From assembly GCA_014584605.1 (NCBI GenBank), contig JACTMO010000039.1:1-64000 (forward strand): 64,000 nucleotides of DNA, given 5' to 3'. The DNA comes from Bacteroidota bacterium (GTDB lineage: Bacteria; Bacteroidota; Bacteroidia; Flavobacteriales_F; PHOS-HE28). Positions 1-9,575 of this stretch are shown here, piece after piece (within the stretch, counting starts at the first letter, position 1; each line of letters begins with the position of its first letter). Both the position numbers and the translations under genes were made by a program. The notes under the pieces were generated by a model. That model ran no database searches, was not told where the DNA came from, and saw only the letters and a program-made list of their open reading frames with translations.

Positions 1-624
1 CATCCAGCAGGCCTTCCAGAAGGATCGATCAGCAGTAGAACCAGCCAACATCCCGAACCAGTTGATTTTGTTCGACTTTTAACCGGACAGCAATGGGTCG
101 AACACAATGGACTGCTCTACGCAGGTGGGGGCTATTTCTTCGTAGACAGTATGCCTGCCAATGGGCTTGCTACCTGGGATGGCGAACAGTGGTGTGTATT
201 GCCAGGTAACATGACGACCGAAGCCAGTGGCATATGGAGCATGGCTTTCTACCACGACTCACTCTTTGTGGCCACGATCGGCGATACCCTTGAGGGCCAG
301 TTCATCAACAAAGCCGCCAAATCCACCGGAGCACTATCCTCCGACACTTGCGGTTCACCTGTTGGGATCCAAGAAGGAACTCATGAAACATGGGCCTTTG
401 CTCCTTACCCCGATCCATGCTCTACCTATTTGATAGTGCCATATTCTTCTATGGCCGGGTGGATCTCGTTGACAGACGTCATGGGCCGAGAACTTCAGAA
501 GATCACCTTCCACAATAAATCCAACCATACCTTGGCAATGCCTTATCCATCAGGTGTTTACCTGTTGCATTACTTCTCTGACCAGGGTATTTCATTGCAT
601 GTTGAGCGCGTATTGAAAGAATAA
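1..624 (+). CDS. C-terminal part of a T9SS type A sorting-domain secreted protein (5' truncated by window edge)
   Basis: Frame open from base 1 (HPAGLPEGSIS...), ends ...YPSGVYLLHYFSDQGISLHVERVLKE*, typical of a T9SS C-terminal domain. Confidence 0.7.
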   Translation, partial: HPAGLPEGSISSRTSQHPEPVDFVRLLTGQQWVEHNGLLYAGGGYFFVDSMPANGLATWDGEQWCVLPGNMTTEASGIWSMAFYHDSLFVATIGDTLEGQFINKAAKSTGALSSDTCGSPVGIQEGTHETWAFAPYPDPCSTYLIVPYSSMAGWISLTDVMGRELQKITFHNKSNHTLAMPYPSGVYLLHYFSDQGISLHVERVLKE

Positions 625-972
625 GAACGGCTTAGAACAAGGGCTATACGCAACCGCTTCCCACAGCCGAACCGTTGGCGAATATGGGATGAACATCGAA
701 TTCTCCACCTTCGTGATGCCTTGCGATCCCGAGTTGACCACAGCGCACGCCAGGGACTTCAAACGGAGGCTGAAACAAGGCCTGATCCACCCGGAATTGG
801 ACGCGACCCCGTTCGATGATCTGGCCAATGAACGTGATAGGCCCGTTCCGTACGGTATTTTCAGCGGTCTGCGACCTGGGCAATTCCTGCCGGGCCATGA
901 GAAGCGGCGCAGGCGCATCGGCATGGGGGATGAACGAATGGAGCGTCTCAGGTACTTCCGTCCACCGGTGGA

Positions 973-1042
973 ATGAAAGGTCCATGGACCGTGCGGGCTG
1001 CGGACGGATTGATCGCGCTGATCAAGGAAGTCGGGGACCGGG
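973..1042 (+). pseudogene. IspG (GcpE) C-terminal remnant A
   Basis: Translates MKGPWTVRAADGLIALIKEVGDRVEAVEG*; resembles the IspG C-terminus and shares an 18-mer with remnant B. Confidence 0.4.
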
Positions 1043-1108
1043 TTGAGGCGGTGGAGGGCTGATCGGGATAGGCGATGGACTACTGAGCATCAGTCCATTA
1101 TCGTCATT

Positions 1109-1145
1109 TCTTACAATTTTGGATTTCAATTCCAGTTTTGTAAGA
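1109..1145. promoter_or_regulatory. Imperfect dyad TCTTACAA...TTGTAAGA upstream of ATPase fragment
   Basis: TCTTACAA at 1109-1116 and its exact reverse complement at 1138-1145, just before ATG 1152. Confidence 0.4.
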
Positions 1146-1151
1146 CTGTAC

Positions 1152-1326
1152 ATGCTCAAGCGCGAAGCGGAACCCGTCCTGCGCACTTTGGCCACACAGT
1201 TCAAGGCGGTGGCCGTGGTGGGGCCCCGGCGGTCGGGCAAGACCACCTTGGTGCGGGCGGTCTTCGGGAACAAGCCTTATGTGAGCTTGGAGAACCCCGA
1301 TGTCCGGGCGCTGGCCACCAACGACC
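1152..1326 (+). pseudogene. Truncated AAA ATPase (DUF4143-type) N-terminus
   Basis: [59 protein letters not shown]; Walker A GPRRSGKT, then family similarity ends abruptly. Confidence 0.65.
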
Positions 1327-1332
1327 CGGGCC

Positions 1333-1500
1333 CGGACCAGCCACCTCAAGGGGGTCAAGATCGGCATCATGGGCTGCATCGTGAACGGACCGGGGGAAAT
1401 GGCCGACGCGGACTACGGATATGTCGGTACCGGCGATCGCGCTGATCAAGGAGGGCGGGATGTGGGTGGAGCCCCCGGTGCAGCACGGCGGTTCTGCGGT
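1333..1500 (+). pseudogene. IspG internal/C-terminal remnant B with internal deletion and frameshift
   Basis: [31 protein letters not shown] in one frame, followed by [15 protein letters not shown] in another. Confidence 0.7.
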
Positions 1501-1591
1501 TTGATCCCGCTCGCGGCCGCGAACACCAGGGAAGCTCCGCTCCGGCTGCGCCCCCTTGATCTGTTGGTCCCGGGAAGCCGTGCTGATGTCC

Positions 1592-1611
1592 GGAAGGGCC
1601 CGAGCCCTTCC
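1592..1611. terminator. Perfect 8-bp hairpin ggaagggc-ccga-gcccttcc
   Basis: Inverted repeat with 4-nt loop between remnant B and the end of the porP gene. Confidence 0.35.
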
Positions 1612-1712
1612 TTCTTCCGGCGGGCACACGGCCGCCGTCCAACTGAAAGGATCGCCGCCAGGTTTCCGCGTGCCGCCCGGCCCCGGCAACGAGACCGCAG
1701 CCCCCGGGACGT

Positions 1713-2750
1713 TCAGTGCACCTTGCCCTTGGGCAGCACCCGCCGCTGGTCGCTGAACGCACCCACCCACTGCAGGCTGATCTCCATGCCGCCGCGCAGG
1801 TGCGTACTGCTGCGCAACGGGCTCACGTTGATGTCGTAGCTGAGCCCGATGGCCAGCTTGCGACGGTGTTCGAACCGCAGCATCGGCACCACCGCATCAT
1901 TCCAGCGGTAGAACAGCCCCAGGTGGAAGGCGCTCGAGGTCTTGTCGGTGGTGTAGCGCGAGTCCTGGCCGATGCGGCGGTGCATCAAGGTGCCGAAGAT
2001 GACCTCGCGCGCAGCACCCTGTTGCGATACGTACAGCTTGGGCATCCACGTCCAGCGATCGCCCGCGATGCGGAGTTCCGCGTGCGCGGTATAGCGCCGT
2101 AGCAATCGGTCCTCCGACGATCCGAAGAGGGAGATGCCGGGCTGGTTGAGGTGCATCACCGCCAGCCCCGAGCTCCATTGCAGGCCGGCCCGGGTCTCCC
2201 CCCTGCAAAGGAGGCCCGCACCCAGGTCGAGGAACGCGCTGGTGCTGGAGGCCACGGTCTCGCCGCTCTCGAGCGAGGGATCGTGACCCGCCCCGTTGTA
2301 CTGGCTGTCCCAGCGCATGCCGTTCAGCACGGCGCTGCGTTGGCCATAGCCGCCCACAAGCCCCAGGGCGATGAGGGTCCGCTCACCGCTGCGCAAGGCA
2401 TAGGCCAGGCTGAGGTTGCCCTGCGTGTCGCCGAAGCGGGTGCTCCCCGCACGGTCGCTGAAACCATGAACGCCGACACCGAGGTAACGTCCGTGCATTC
2501 GGCTGCGGAACAGCGGCACATCATAGCTCATCGCATAGGTGCGGAAGGGACTGCCGGTGCTCTGCCATTGGGTGCGGTGGAAGAGGGCTGCGCGCTGATC
2601 GTCCTCGATGTCCCCGGCCATGGCGGGGTTGAGCACCAGCGGTGCATCGAAGAACTGGCTGAAGTGCACATCCTGCGCGGTCCCGATGAGCGGGAGCAGC
2701 AGCAGGGCGGCAAGGCCCGGGAGGTGGGGTGTCGTGCGTGTGCGGCTCAT
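1713..2750 (-). CDS. Type IX secretion system membrane protein, PorP/SprF family
   Basis: [22 protein letters not shown]... motif; ATGA overlap with upstream CHU_C gene. Confidence 0.9.
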   Translation of the reverse strand: MSRTRTTPHLPGLAALLLLPLIGTAQDVHFSQFFDAPLVLNPAMAGDIEDDQRAALFHRTQWQSTGSPFRTYAMSYDVPLFRSRMHGRYLGVGVHGFSDRAGSTRFGDTQGNLSLAYALRSGERTLIALGLVGGYGQRSAVLNGMRWDSQYNGAGHDPSLESGETVASSTSAFLDLGAGLLCRGETRAGLQWSSGLAVMHLNQPGISLFGSSEDRLLRRYTAHAELRIAGDRWTWMPKLYVSQQGAAREVIFGTLMHRRIGQDSRYTTDKTSSAFHLGLFYRWNDAVVPMLRFEHRRKLAIGLSYDINVSPLRSSTHLRGGMEISLQWVGAFSDQRRVLPKGKVH

Positions 2751-5700
2751 CGGACCAGGGTGATGTTCCCGGTGCGCTCCTCCATCGCCCCATCGTCCAG
2801 GCGGGCGCGCAGCGTGTAGAGGTAGACCCCACTGGGGCTCAGCGCGCCATCGACCGTGCCGTCCCAGCCGTGATGGGGGCTGCTGCTGCGGAACACCTGC
2901 GCCCCCCACCGGTCGTACACGGCGAACGCAAGCTCCAGCGCGGCCGGTGCGCGTGCGAAGAGGACATCGTTGACGCCATCGCCGTTCGGGCTGAAGGCAT
3001 CGGGCACAAAGACCGCCTCGCTGTCGCGGATACAGATGTCCATGCGAAGGCTGTCGGTGCATCCGCCGTCGTTCCAGACCACCAGTTGCACGCTGTAGTG
3101 GCCGGCCGCCCCGTGGTCGTACTGCGGGTCGCTGCCCCAGGCATAGGGCAGCGTGTCGCCGACGATCACCCAGTAGCCGCCGGTGGCGTTGAGGCTCAGG
3201 TCGATGAAGGTGACCTCGCGCTGCTCCCAGGGCACACAGGCCTCATCCGGGTTGGGGCTGAAGAGCGCGGTGACCGCCGGCCAGCTGGGAACCTGCACCA
3301 GGGTGTCATGCGTGCACCCGGTCTGGTCGTTCGTCACCGCCACGTTCACCACGGTGCCCGCAGGCAGTGCGATGCTGTCCCCCGTCTGCACCGGGGAGCT
3401 TCCCCAGGTGAAGGTGTAGGTGCCCTCCCCGGTCACCGTCCCGACGACATGGCCCGGTTCACCGTAGCACTGCAGGGCACTGAACACGAAGGCCTCCTGG
3501 AAGGGCGGATGCACGATGATGGTGATGCTGTCCACCACGGGGTCGCTGCATCCGTCGGTGGTGGCCACGATATAGGTGGTGGTGGTATCGGGTTGCACGT
3601 TCTGCGTGGGTACGGGGAACAGGCCGTCGCTCCACTGGTGCGTGATGAAGCCCCCGGGAAGGCCGCCGCTGGTGTTCACGGTGATGCTGCTGCCGCCATC
3701 CTCGCAGATGGTGCTGTTGCTCACGTCCACCTGCGTGGTGAGCGCGGGATGGTCCGTGAAACTGAAGCTGGCGCTGCTCTGGCAGTTGCCACTGCCGACC
3801 GCGTACACGATGGTGTAGGTGCCGTCCGCAAGCTGGGAGGGGTTGAAGAGCGTGTCGGGCAGGCCGGTGAACACCCCTCCGGGTGGGGAGAGGCCCACAT
3901 CCACCAGCACATCGTTGGAACAGTAGGTGTCCTCCACCCCGCTGATCACCGCCTGTTGGAAGAGCAGTACGGTGACCGTCACGCTGTCCGCGCAACTCGC
4001 CGGTGTGGAGAAGTGCAGCACATGCGTGCCTTCGCCGGCTGCCGCGGGATCGAAGCTGCCGCCGGGGGTGGTCGCGGTGCCGGACCACAGCCCGCCGGGC
4101 GGGACCGGGACCGGCAGGAAGGGTGCATCCGCGCTGCACACCGTGAGCTGGTCCGGCGACAACTGTGCAGGATGCACGATGGCCAGCATCGAGTCGCCGC
4201 AAGTGTTGGCCTCGTAGTGCAACAGGTGCACCCCGATGCCGGCGATGTTCGGGTCGAAGACCGGATCGCCATCGCCGTTGATGCCGATGCCTGTGCCCCA
4301 CCAGGTCCCGTCCCATGGCGTGCGACCGGTGCTCTGCTCGTCCAGGACCAACGCATCGTCACCTGCGCAGAAGAACAAGGTGTCGTCGTTCAGCGCCGTC
4401 CATCCCACCAGAACGCCGATCGTGTCCACGCAGCCGTTCGGCGCGGCATACGTGAGCGCGTCCCAGCCATGGCCCGCCTGCACCGGGTCGTAAGTGCCCG
4501 CCACCGGGTCCGCGATGCCGGCACCGGCCCACAGGCCGCCTGCGGGCATCGGCGCCGGGCTCAAGGTGAACAGGCCCTGGGACGGGCAGGCGCTGCGGTC
4601 TTCCCCGATGTCCACCGGTTTCACGTGGATGCTGAACTGCACCTCGCAACCGTGCAGCACAAGGTCGATGAGGTGGTCACCACCTCCCGCCACATCGGGG
4701 TCGAACACGCCCAGGATGCTGTCCACGATGCCGGGCCCGAACCAACGCCCGCCGAAGGGCTGGGAGGCGATGGCAAAGGGCCAGGTGCTCTGGCACACGG
4801 TGTCCAGCTGGGTTTGTGCAGTGATGTCGCCCACGTTCACGGTGACGGTGTCGCTGCATGCGCCGGCCGTGTAGGTGAGCAGGAAGGACCCCGCCACGGC
4901 CGGATCGAACAGGCCGTTGGGCTGCACGTACGGACCGCTCCAGGTGCCGCCGAGGGGCGTGGCGTCGGGCAGCATGAACGGTGCCGTGCCCGGGCACGCA
5001 GCGTGGGTGAAGCTGGCGTCCATGCTGTCCACCACCAGGCTGATGGCGTCGCTGCAACCACCGGGCAGGGTGTAGGTGAGCACGTGGGTGCCAGGGCCTG
5101 CGGTGTCCGGCTCGAACGTGCCGGTCAGGCTGTCCAGCACACCGGCGCCCGTCCACCATCCGCCGGGGGGCGCGGCCTGAAGGGCGAACGGAGCTGCGGA
5201 CTGGCACACGCTCGCCGGCAGGGTTGCGATCTGCGGATCGTCCACCACCACCGTCACCGAACCGGTCGCGGTCTGGCCCGTCCCGTTCTCGGTGACCTGA
5301 ACGGTGTAGGTCGTGGTGCTGGTGGGGCAGATGCTGTGCGGTCCGGGCCCACCGGTCACCCCCTGGTCCCAGTTTAAGGTGTAGGTGAGGCATCCCTGCA
5401 CCTCGGCCAGAAGCATGGTACAGGCGCCCGCGCACAGCGTATCGTCCGCCACCTCCAGCAGGACACCGAGCGGACAGGTCGTGACCTGTGTTGCGGCGGT
5501 GAGGGTGAAGTACCACAGCGAATCGCAACGGTCCTTCAGACCGAGGGTGAACGCCACCGAGTACGGGCAGTTGCGGTCGAAGGGCGGATCGACGCCCAGC
5601 AGCACCGTGGAGGTCTCGCCTGCGTTGCAGTTCAGCGGGGTGGCCCCGGTGACCTGAGGTGCACCGTTCCCGCTCACCACGAAGGCGCCCGGGTCGATCG

Positions 5701-6214
5701 AATCGCAGGGGATGGGATGGCTGAACTGCAGGGTGATGCCCGCGGCGGTGCACAAGGGTGCGATGGGCACGCTCATCACCGGCGGCACAGGGGGCTCGGC
5801 CACGCTGGTCCATTGGGCCTCGAAGCCGCAGTAGGCCACGTTCTCATCGCTCACGAAATGGATGGTGAGCTGCCCGCTGGTGGCCACGGTCGGGGGTGGG
5901 GCCACGATGCCCGAGTACGCCGGCCCGATCTGTGGGCTGGCGATAGACGGCCCATCATGGAAGGTGAGCAGGTCCAGCCCTTGTTCCAGGCAGAAGGTGG
6001 GCTCGAACACGAGCGTGATCGTGCTGCCCGCATCGATGGTGAAGACCAGGTCCTCGTTGTTGCCGTAGATGTTGCCCCCGGGACCCTCCTCACTGTCCAG
6101 CAGGATGCCCTTGCAGAGCGTCACGGTGGTGTCCGCCATGTTGAATTCCGGCAGCAGCTGTGCGTGCAGCGGCAGCAGGCCCGGGACGGCGATCGCGACG
6201 AGGAGCTGCCGCAT
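2747..6214 (-). CDS. Gliding motility-associated C-terminal domain (CHU_C) surface protein with CUB-like N-terminus and Ig-like repeats
   Basis: C-terminus FVPDAFSPNGDGVNDVLFARAPAALELAFAVYDRWGAQVF...; repeated PPGGxWxGxG...FDPxxAGxGxHxLxY units. Confidence 0.9.
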   Translation of the reverse strand: MRQLLVAIAVPGLLPLHAQLLPEFNMADTTVTLCKGILLDSEEGPGGNIYGNNEDLVFTIDAGSTITLVFEPTFCLEQGLDLLTFHDGPSIASPQIGPAYSGIVAPPPTVATSGQLTIHFVSDENVAYCGFEAQWTSVAEPPVPPVMSVPIAPLCTAAGITLQFSHPIPCDSIDPGAFVVSGNGAPQVTGATPLNCNAGETSTVLLGVDPPFDRNCPYSVAFTLGLKDRCDSLWYFTLTAATQVTTCPLGVLLEVADDTLCAGACTMLLAEVQGCLTYTLNWDQGVTGGPGPHSICPTSTTTYTVQVTENGTGQTATGSVTVVVDDPQIATLPASVCQSAAPFALQAAPPGGWWTGAGVLDSLTGTFEPDTAGPGTHVLTYTLPGGCSDAISLVVDSMDASFTHAACPGTAPFMLPDATPLGGTWSGPYVQPNGLFDPAVAGSFLLTYTAGACSDTVTVNVGDITAQTQLDTVCQSTWPFAIASQPFGGRWFGPGIVDSILGVFDPDVAGGGDHLIDLVLHGCEVQFSIHVKPVDIGEDRSACPSQGLFTLSPAPMPAGGLWAGAGIADPVAGTYDPVQAGHGWDALTYAAPNGCVDTIGVLVGWTALNDDTLFFCAGDDALVLDEQSTGRTPWDGTWWGTGIGINGDGDPVFDPNIAGIGVHLLHYEANTCGDSMLAIVHPAQLSPDQLTVCSADAPFLPVPVPPGGLWSGTATTPGGSFDPAAAGEGTHVLHFSTPASCADSVTVTVLLFQQAVISGVEDTYCSNDVLVDVGLSPPGGVFTGLPDTLFNPSQLADGTYTIVYAVGSGNCQSSASFSFTDHPALTTQVDVSNSTICEDGGSSITVNTSGGLPGGFITHQWSDGLFPVPTQNVQPDTTTTYIVATTDGCSDPVVDSITIIVHPPFQEAFVFSALQCYGEPGHVVGTVTGEGTYTFTWGSSPVQTGDSIALPAGTVVNVAVTNDQTGCTHDTLVQVPSWPAVTALFSPNPDEACVPWEQREVTFIDLSLNATGGYWVIVGDTLPYAWGSDPQYDHGAAGHYSVQLVVWNDGGCTDSLRMDICIRDSEAVFVPDAFSPNGDGVNDVLFARAPAALELAFAVYDRWGAQVFRSSSPHHGWDGTVDGALSPSGVYLYTLRARLDDGAMEERTGNITLVR

Positions 6215-6217
6215 GGC

Positions 6218-6667
6218 TCAAGGGACTTGCGCGGTATCCGCCACGACGGTGATCGCAGCGGTGGTGAGCGTATTGCTGCGGTTGCCCGCGCGGTCGGTGA
6301 CGAAGAAGCTGTAGGTCATCACCTCCTGGCCGCTGTTGCCCAGCAGGAAGAGCGAGGTCAGTTCCACCTCCAGCTCGCCCCGGATCGCCACCTGCGCATC
6401 AAGCGGTGCCAGCGGCGGTATGTGGTATCCGTCCGCCGAGCCCAGACGGCTGTCCTTCACCCAGAGGGTGTACGCGTCGGGGTCCTCAGTGCCCAGGTCG
6501 CCATCGCCGTCGGCATAGGTGAACCGCAGCACCACCGGCTCGTCGAAGGCCGTCACCTGCTGCGGACCTGCGCTGACCAGTTCGATCGCGGGCACCGGGT
6601 CCAACGCGGCCTCCTTCCGGCAGGCCGCCAGCAGGAACAAGGACAGGACGGCGAGCGGGGTCCTCAC
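6218..6667 (-). CDS. Hypothetical lipoprotein
   Basis: Signal peptide with lipobox LLAACRKE; operonic spacing. Confidence 0.7.
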   Translation of the reverse strand: MRTPLAVLSLFLLAACRKEAALDPVPAIELVSAGPQQVTAFDEPVVLRFTYADGDGDLGTEDPDAYTLWVKDSRLGSADGYHIPPLAPLDAQVAIRGELEVELTSLFLLGNSGQEVMTYSFFVTDRAGNRSNTLTTAAITVVADTAQVP

Positions 6668-7599
6668 GGGATGCGCAGGGTGAAAAGGGTGACCACCTCG
6701 TTGCTGCTGCCGTCGTTGGGCGCCTCGGTCACCGTGTCGTGATCGCCGTCGTCCACATAGGCGCGAACGAACAGGGTGCTGCCGGAGCTCATGCCGGTGA
6801 GGTCGATCGAGGCCCGGTGCGTGAAGGTGACCGGGGCACCGCTGAAGTCGGTCCCCGCACAGGTGGCGCCGGTGTGCAGGGGCTGCTCCGGCACCGTCGG
6901 GAAGGCCGCGAGCGATGGTGCGACGCGGAAGGTGTTGTGCGTGAACGCGGTGGGCGCCGTGGCGTCATCCGCGAAGGCGAACCACAGGTCCACCGGAGCG
7001 GCGGGCACCTCGATGGGCTGCACACCCACGCCCGGGGCGCGTGGATAGGCGGGGCCGGTGCTGCCTGCGGGCACCGCCCGCAGGCCCACGGCCTGGGGGC
7101 GCTGGTTGCCCACCGTGGGGGGCTGGCCGTACATGTCCAGGGCGCCACCCTCGATCCATGCGGTGATGGCCGCGATGTACGCCTGCGCGTTCGCCGGCCA
7201 GTCGCTGTCCTGCAACAGGTCCAGCGGCATCATGCCGCTGGTGTTGGGCACGAAGGCGGTGAGCCGCTCATGCAGAAAGGAGGCCGGGGCATCGCCCGGC
7301 ACCACGCGGTAGGTGAAGCTCTGCTGCGGGTCGTTGGCCGTCACCGGATGCAGGACGAGCGAGTTGTACGCACCGGCGATGGACCGGAACTCCGGCTCGA
7401 AGGTGCCGTCGTGGCATCCGCTCACCGCGCAGGTGGGCCGGAAGATGCGCTGATGAAGTCCGGCGAAGTTGTCCAGCGGCAGCAGCGGTGCGGCGGGCTC
7501 CTCCGCAGGCCGTTCGAGCGCATCGAACGGGTTCTCCTCCTTGGTGCAGGCGGTGAAGGCCAGTGCGCTGAACAGCAGAACGAGGGTGCGGCCGTCCAT
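6664..7599 (-). CDS. Lipoprotein with CX4CH motif, planctomycete-cytochrome-like
   Basis: Lipobox AFTACTKE; RPTCAVSGCHDGTFEPEF...; ends of module resemble ...MMPLDLL...AITAWIEGGA. Confidence 0.65.
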   Translation of the reverse strand: MDGRTLVLLFSALAFTACTKEENPFDALERPAEEPAAPLLPLDNFAGLHQRIFRPTCAVSGCHDGTFEPEFRSIAGAYNSLVLHPVTANDPQQSFTYRVVPGDAPASFLHERLTAFVPNTSGMMPLDLLQDSDWPANAQAYIAAITAWIEGGALDMYGQPPTVGNQRPQAVGLRAVPAGSTGPAYPRAPGVGVQPIEVPAAPVDLWFAFADDATAPTAFTHNTFRVAPSLAAFPTVPEQPLHTGATCAGTDFSGAPVTFTHRASIDLTGMSSGSTLFVRAYVDDGDHDTVTEAPNDGSSNEVVTLFTLRIP

Positions 7600-7602
7600 G
7601 GT

Positions 7603-8934
7603 TCAGATGCGGTCGAAGAGGCTCATGCTCTGCGGATCGATCAGCCCGGCGGAGAGCACCTCGCTCTTGATGCCAAGGAGGTCGGCGACGGTGGGCACCA
7701 CGTCGGTGACCAGCCCCACGGGCGTACCCTCGGAGCCCACCTGCAGTCCGGCCTGCACACCGGCGCCGACCATCAGGCCGAAGACCCGGTGGGCGTTGGC
7801 ATCGCTGTGGTCGTAGCTGAACCAGTCGTTCTGGTCCTTGATCGCGTTGGGGTCGTCGTTGCGGCCGCATTCGGGCACCGCGATCAAGGTGGTGTTGCCC
7901 GCCATGCCCGGTACCTGCGTCTGGATGAGATCCCAGAGGTGGCCCATGGCGTGATCGGCGCGGTGCAGGCTGGCCAGGTAGCCGGTGAAGTTGCTGTGGC
8001 AGCCGTCCACCCCGCTCAGGTTCACCACGGTGAGCGTGGGCTGGAACCAGCGGATCACCTCGCACGCATAGCCCACGGTGTTGAGGTCGCCGTTGTCGTG
8101 CACCGGCGGGTGGGCGATGGCCCCGTTCTGGGTGCGCTGGTACATCTCGGCCATGAAGGCCTTGATGTCCTGCTTCTCGGCGGCGGTGTTGCCGATGCCG
8201 GAAGGGGCGTCCACCATGTGCTCGAAACTGTTGTCGAGGAACGCCTTCATGGCGTGGACCGGGCCGAGCTGTTCTTCGGGGTGGTACACCTTGGCATTGC
8301 CGAGGTATTGCTGGCCCAGGGGGCCGAACGTGACGTTCGGTGCGAAGAAGTTGGCCCCGTAGCGCGCCCCGTAGGTGGGGTGCTCGCTGTAGTTGAGCAG
8401 GGGAACGCTGCCCCCGATGCTGTTGCCCACGAACCAGCACTTGCTGGCCGGCACGCCGGCATGACGGCGGAGGTACTCGAAGATCGTCGGGTTCAAGGGT
8501 TTCTGCTGAAGGCCTTGCGTGGCGGCCGTGTTGCCCTGCAACAGCGAGTTGAGCCCGCCGTAGTGGCCGGTGCTCACCGCGTGCATCTCCCGGAAGAGGG
8601 TGCCCTGCTGCTGCAACGACTGTCCCAGGATGGTCGGGATGGGGTTGATGCCCCCCGGCCCGGTGCCGTACACGATCTTCATCTCCGGTGGCGCACCGGT
8701 GAGCATGTTGTAGAGCACGTTGCCCTCGTAGGGCTCGCCCTGGCTGTCGGCCAGGTACCGTTGCAGCACGCTCTCCTGCTGGCGGACACCTCCGGCGAAG
8801 AGCACGAGCACCACATGCTGCGCCATGCCCCCGCCGCTGGCGGCGAACAACCGCCCGCTGGGCAGGAGGTATGGTGCGGCGAACGCAGCCGCCGCAGCGG
8901 CCCCGGCCTTCCGGATGAAACGGCGACGGTCCAT
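7603..8934 (-). CDS. DUF1501 domain-containing secreted protein (Tat-like signal)
   Basis: MDRRRFIRKAGAAAAAAFAAPYLLPSGRLFAA; VVLVLFAGGVRQQ...; DUF1501-type sequence. Confidence 0.8.
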   Translation of the reverse strand: MDRRRFIRKAGAAAAAAFAAPYLLPSGRLFAASGGGMAQHVVLVLFAGGVRQQESVLQRYLADSQGEPYEGNVLYNMLTGAPPEMKIVYGTGPGGINPIPTILGQSLQQQGTLFREMHAVSTGHYGGLNSLLQGNTAATQGLQQKPLNPTIFEYLRRHAGVPASKCWFVGNSIGGSVPLLNYSEHPTYGARYGANFFAPNVTFGPLGQQYLGNAKVYHPEEQLGPVHAMKAFLDNSFEHMVDAPSGIGNTAAEKQDIKAFMAEMYQRTQNGAIAHPPVHDNGDLNTVGYACEVIRWFQPTLTVVNLSGVDGCHSNFTGYLASLHRADHAMGHLWDLIQTQVPGMAGNTTLIAVPECGRNDDPNAIKDQNDWFSYDHSDANAHRVFGLMVGAGVQAGLQVGSEGTPVGLVTDVVPTVADLLGIKSEVLSAGLIDPQSMSLFDRI

Positions 8935-8937
8935 GGT

Positions 8938-9417
8938 TCAGTAGTACAGGTGTTCGTTGCTCAGGGCGAAGGCGTAGTACACCAGTTCGGGGGTGATTTT
9001 GGGGTCCGCCTCGATCAGGTTGCGGAACCAGGTGCGCTCCGCCTCCGAGGGGTCACGCACCAGGAACCGGCGGTAGGTGTCCGTGATGAACGCGTCCAGG
9101 TCGGCGCGCATCGCGGTGTCCGAGGGCAGGATCACCCCGGGTTCGTTCATGAAGTTGCTGATCAACACCTCCCGCGCCAGCTCCTTGTCCCCGATGCTCT
9201 CGATGCACTGCCCCAGTTCGAAGAGCGCGTTGGCCGAGAGGCCGGTCTGGAAGAGGTTGGCATACAGGATGGCCGCATACTCCTCGTTGGTCTTGAGCTG
9301 GTCCTTGTCCGGGCTGGGCGGACGGAGGTCCACCTGCTCCAGCTCGTAGATGGGCTCCTTGCGGCAGCCCGTGGCCACCAGCAGCAGCGTCAGCGCGAGC
9401 AGCAGGGAGCGGTGCAT
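8938..9417 (-). CDS. Small lipoprotein with DUF4214/DUF1549-like C-terminal helix pair
   Basis: Lipobox LVATGCRKE; FITDTYRRFLVRDPSEAERTWFRNLI...ALSNEHLYY. Confidence 0.65.
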   Translation of the reverse strand: MHRSLLLALTLLLVATGCRKEPIYELEQVDLRPPSPDKDQLKTNEEYAAILYANLFQTGLSANALFELGQCIESIGDKELAREVLISNFMNEPGVILPSDTAMRADLDAFITDTYRRFLVRDPSEAERTWFRNLIEADPKITPELVYYAFALSNEHLYY

Positions 9418-9428
9418 GGCCGTGTGCT

Positions 9429-9563
9429 TCAGCGTGCCATCGCGGTGGTCTGCGGGCCCGGTCCGTCGGCGGGGCGTTCCGCGGGTCGGCGTGCGAGCAC
9501 GATGGCGGTGATGATCAGCGCGATCAGCGCGGCTTGAACGAGGGTGCGGGTCTTCGGTTCCAT
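9429..9563 (-). CDS. 44-aa single-TM peptide, hypothetical
   Basis: MEPKTRTLVQAALIALIITAIVLARRPAERPADGPGPQTTAMAR*; fits the gap between two operon genes; below the ORF-track length cutoff. Confidence 0.55.
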   Translation of the reverse strand: MEPKTRTLVQAALIALIITAIVLARRPAERPADGPGPQTTAMAR

Positions 9564-9575
9564 GGTTCGGATGGT

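Noticed and set aside
689-976. 95-aa ORF (MNIEFSTFVMPCDPEL...) and its antisense
   Set aside because: No recognisable motif or operon context; lies next to the ispG/ATPase scar and could be noncoding.
2729-5377. 882-aa + strand ORF
   Set aside because: Shadow ORF antisense to the clear CHU_C gene; composition typical of high-GC spurious ORFs. The same applies to 6739..9537 (+) and 47290..50901 (-).
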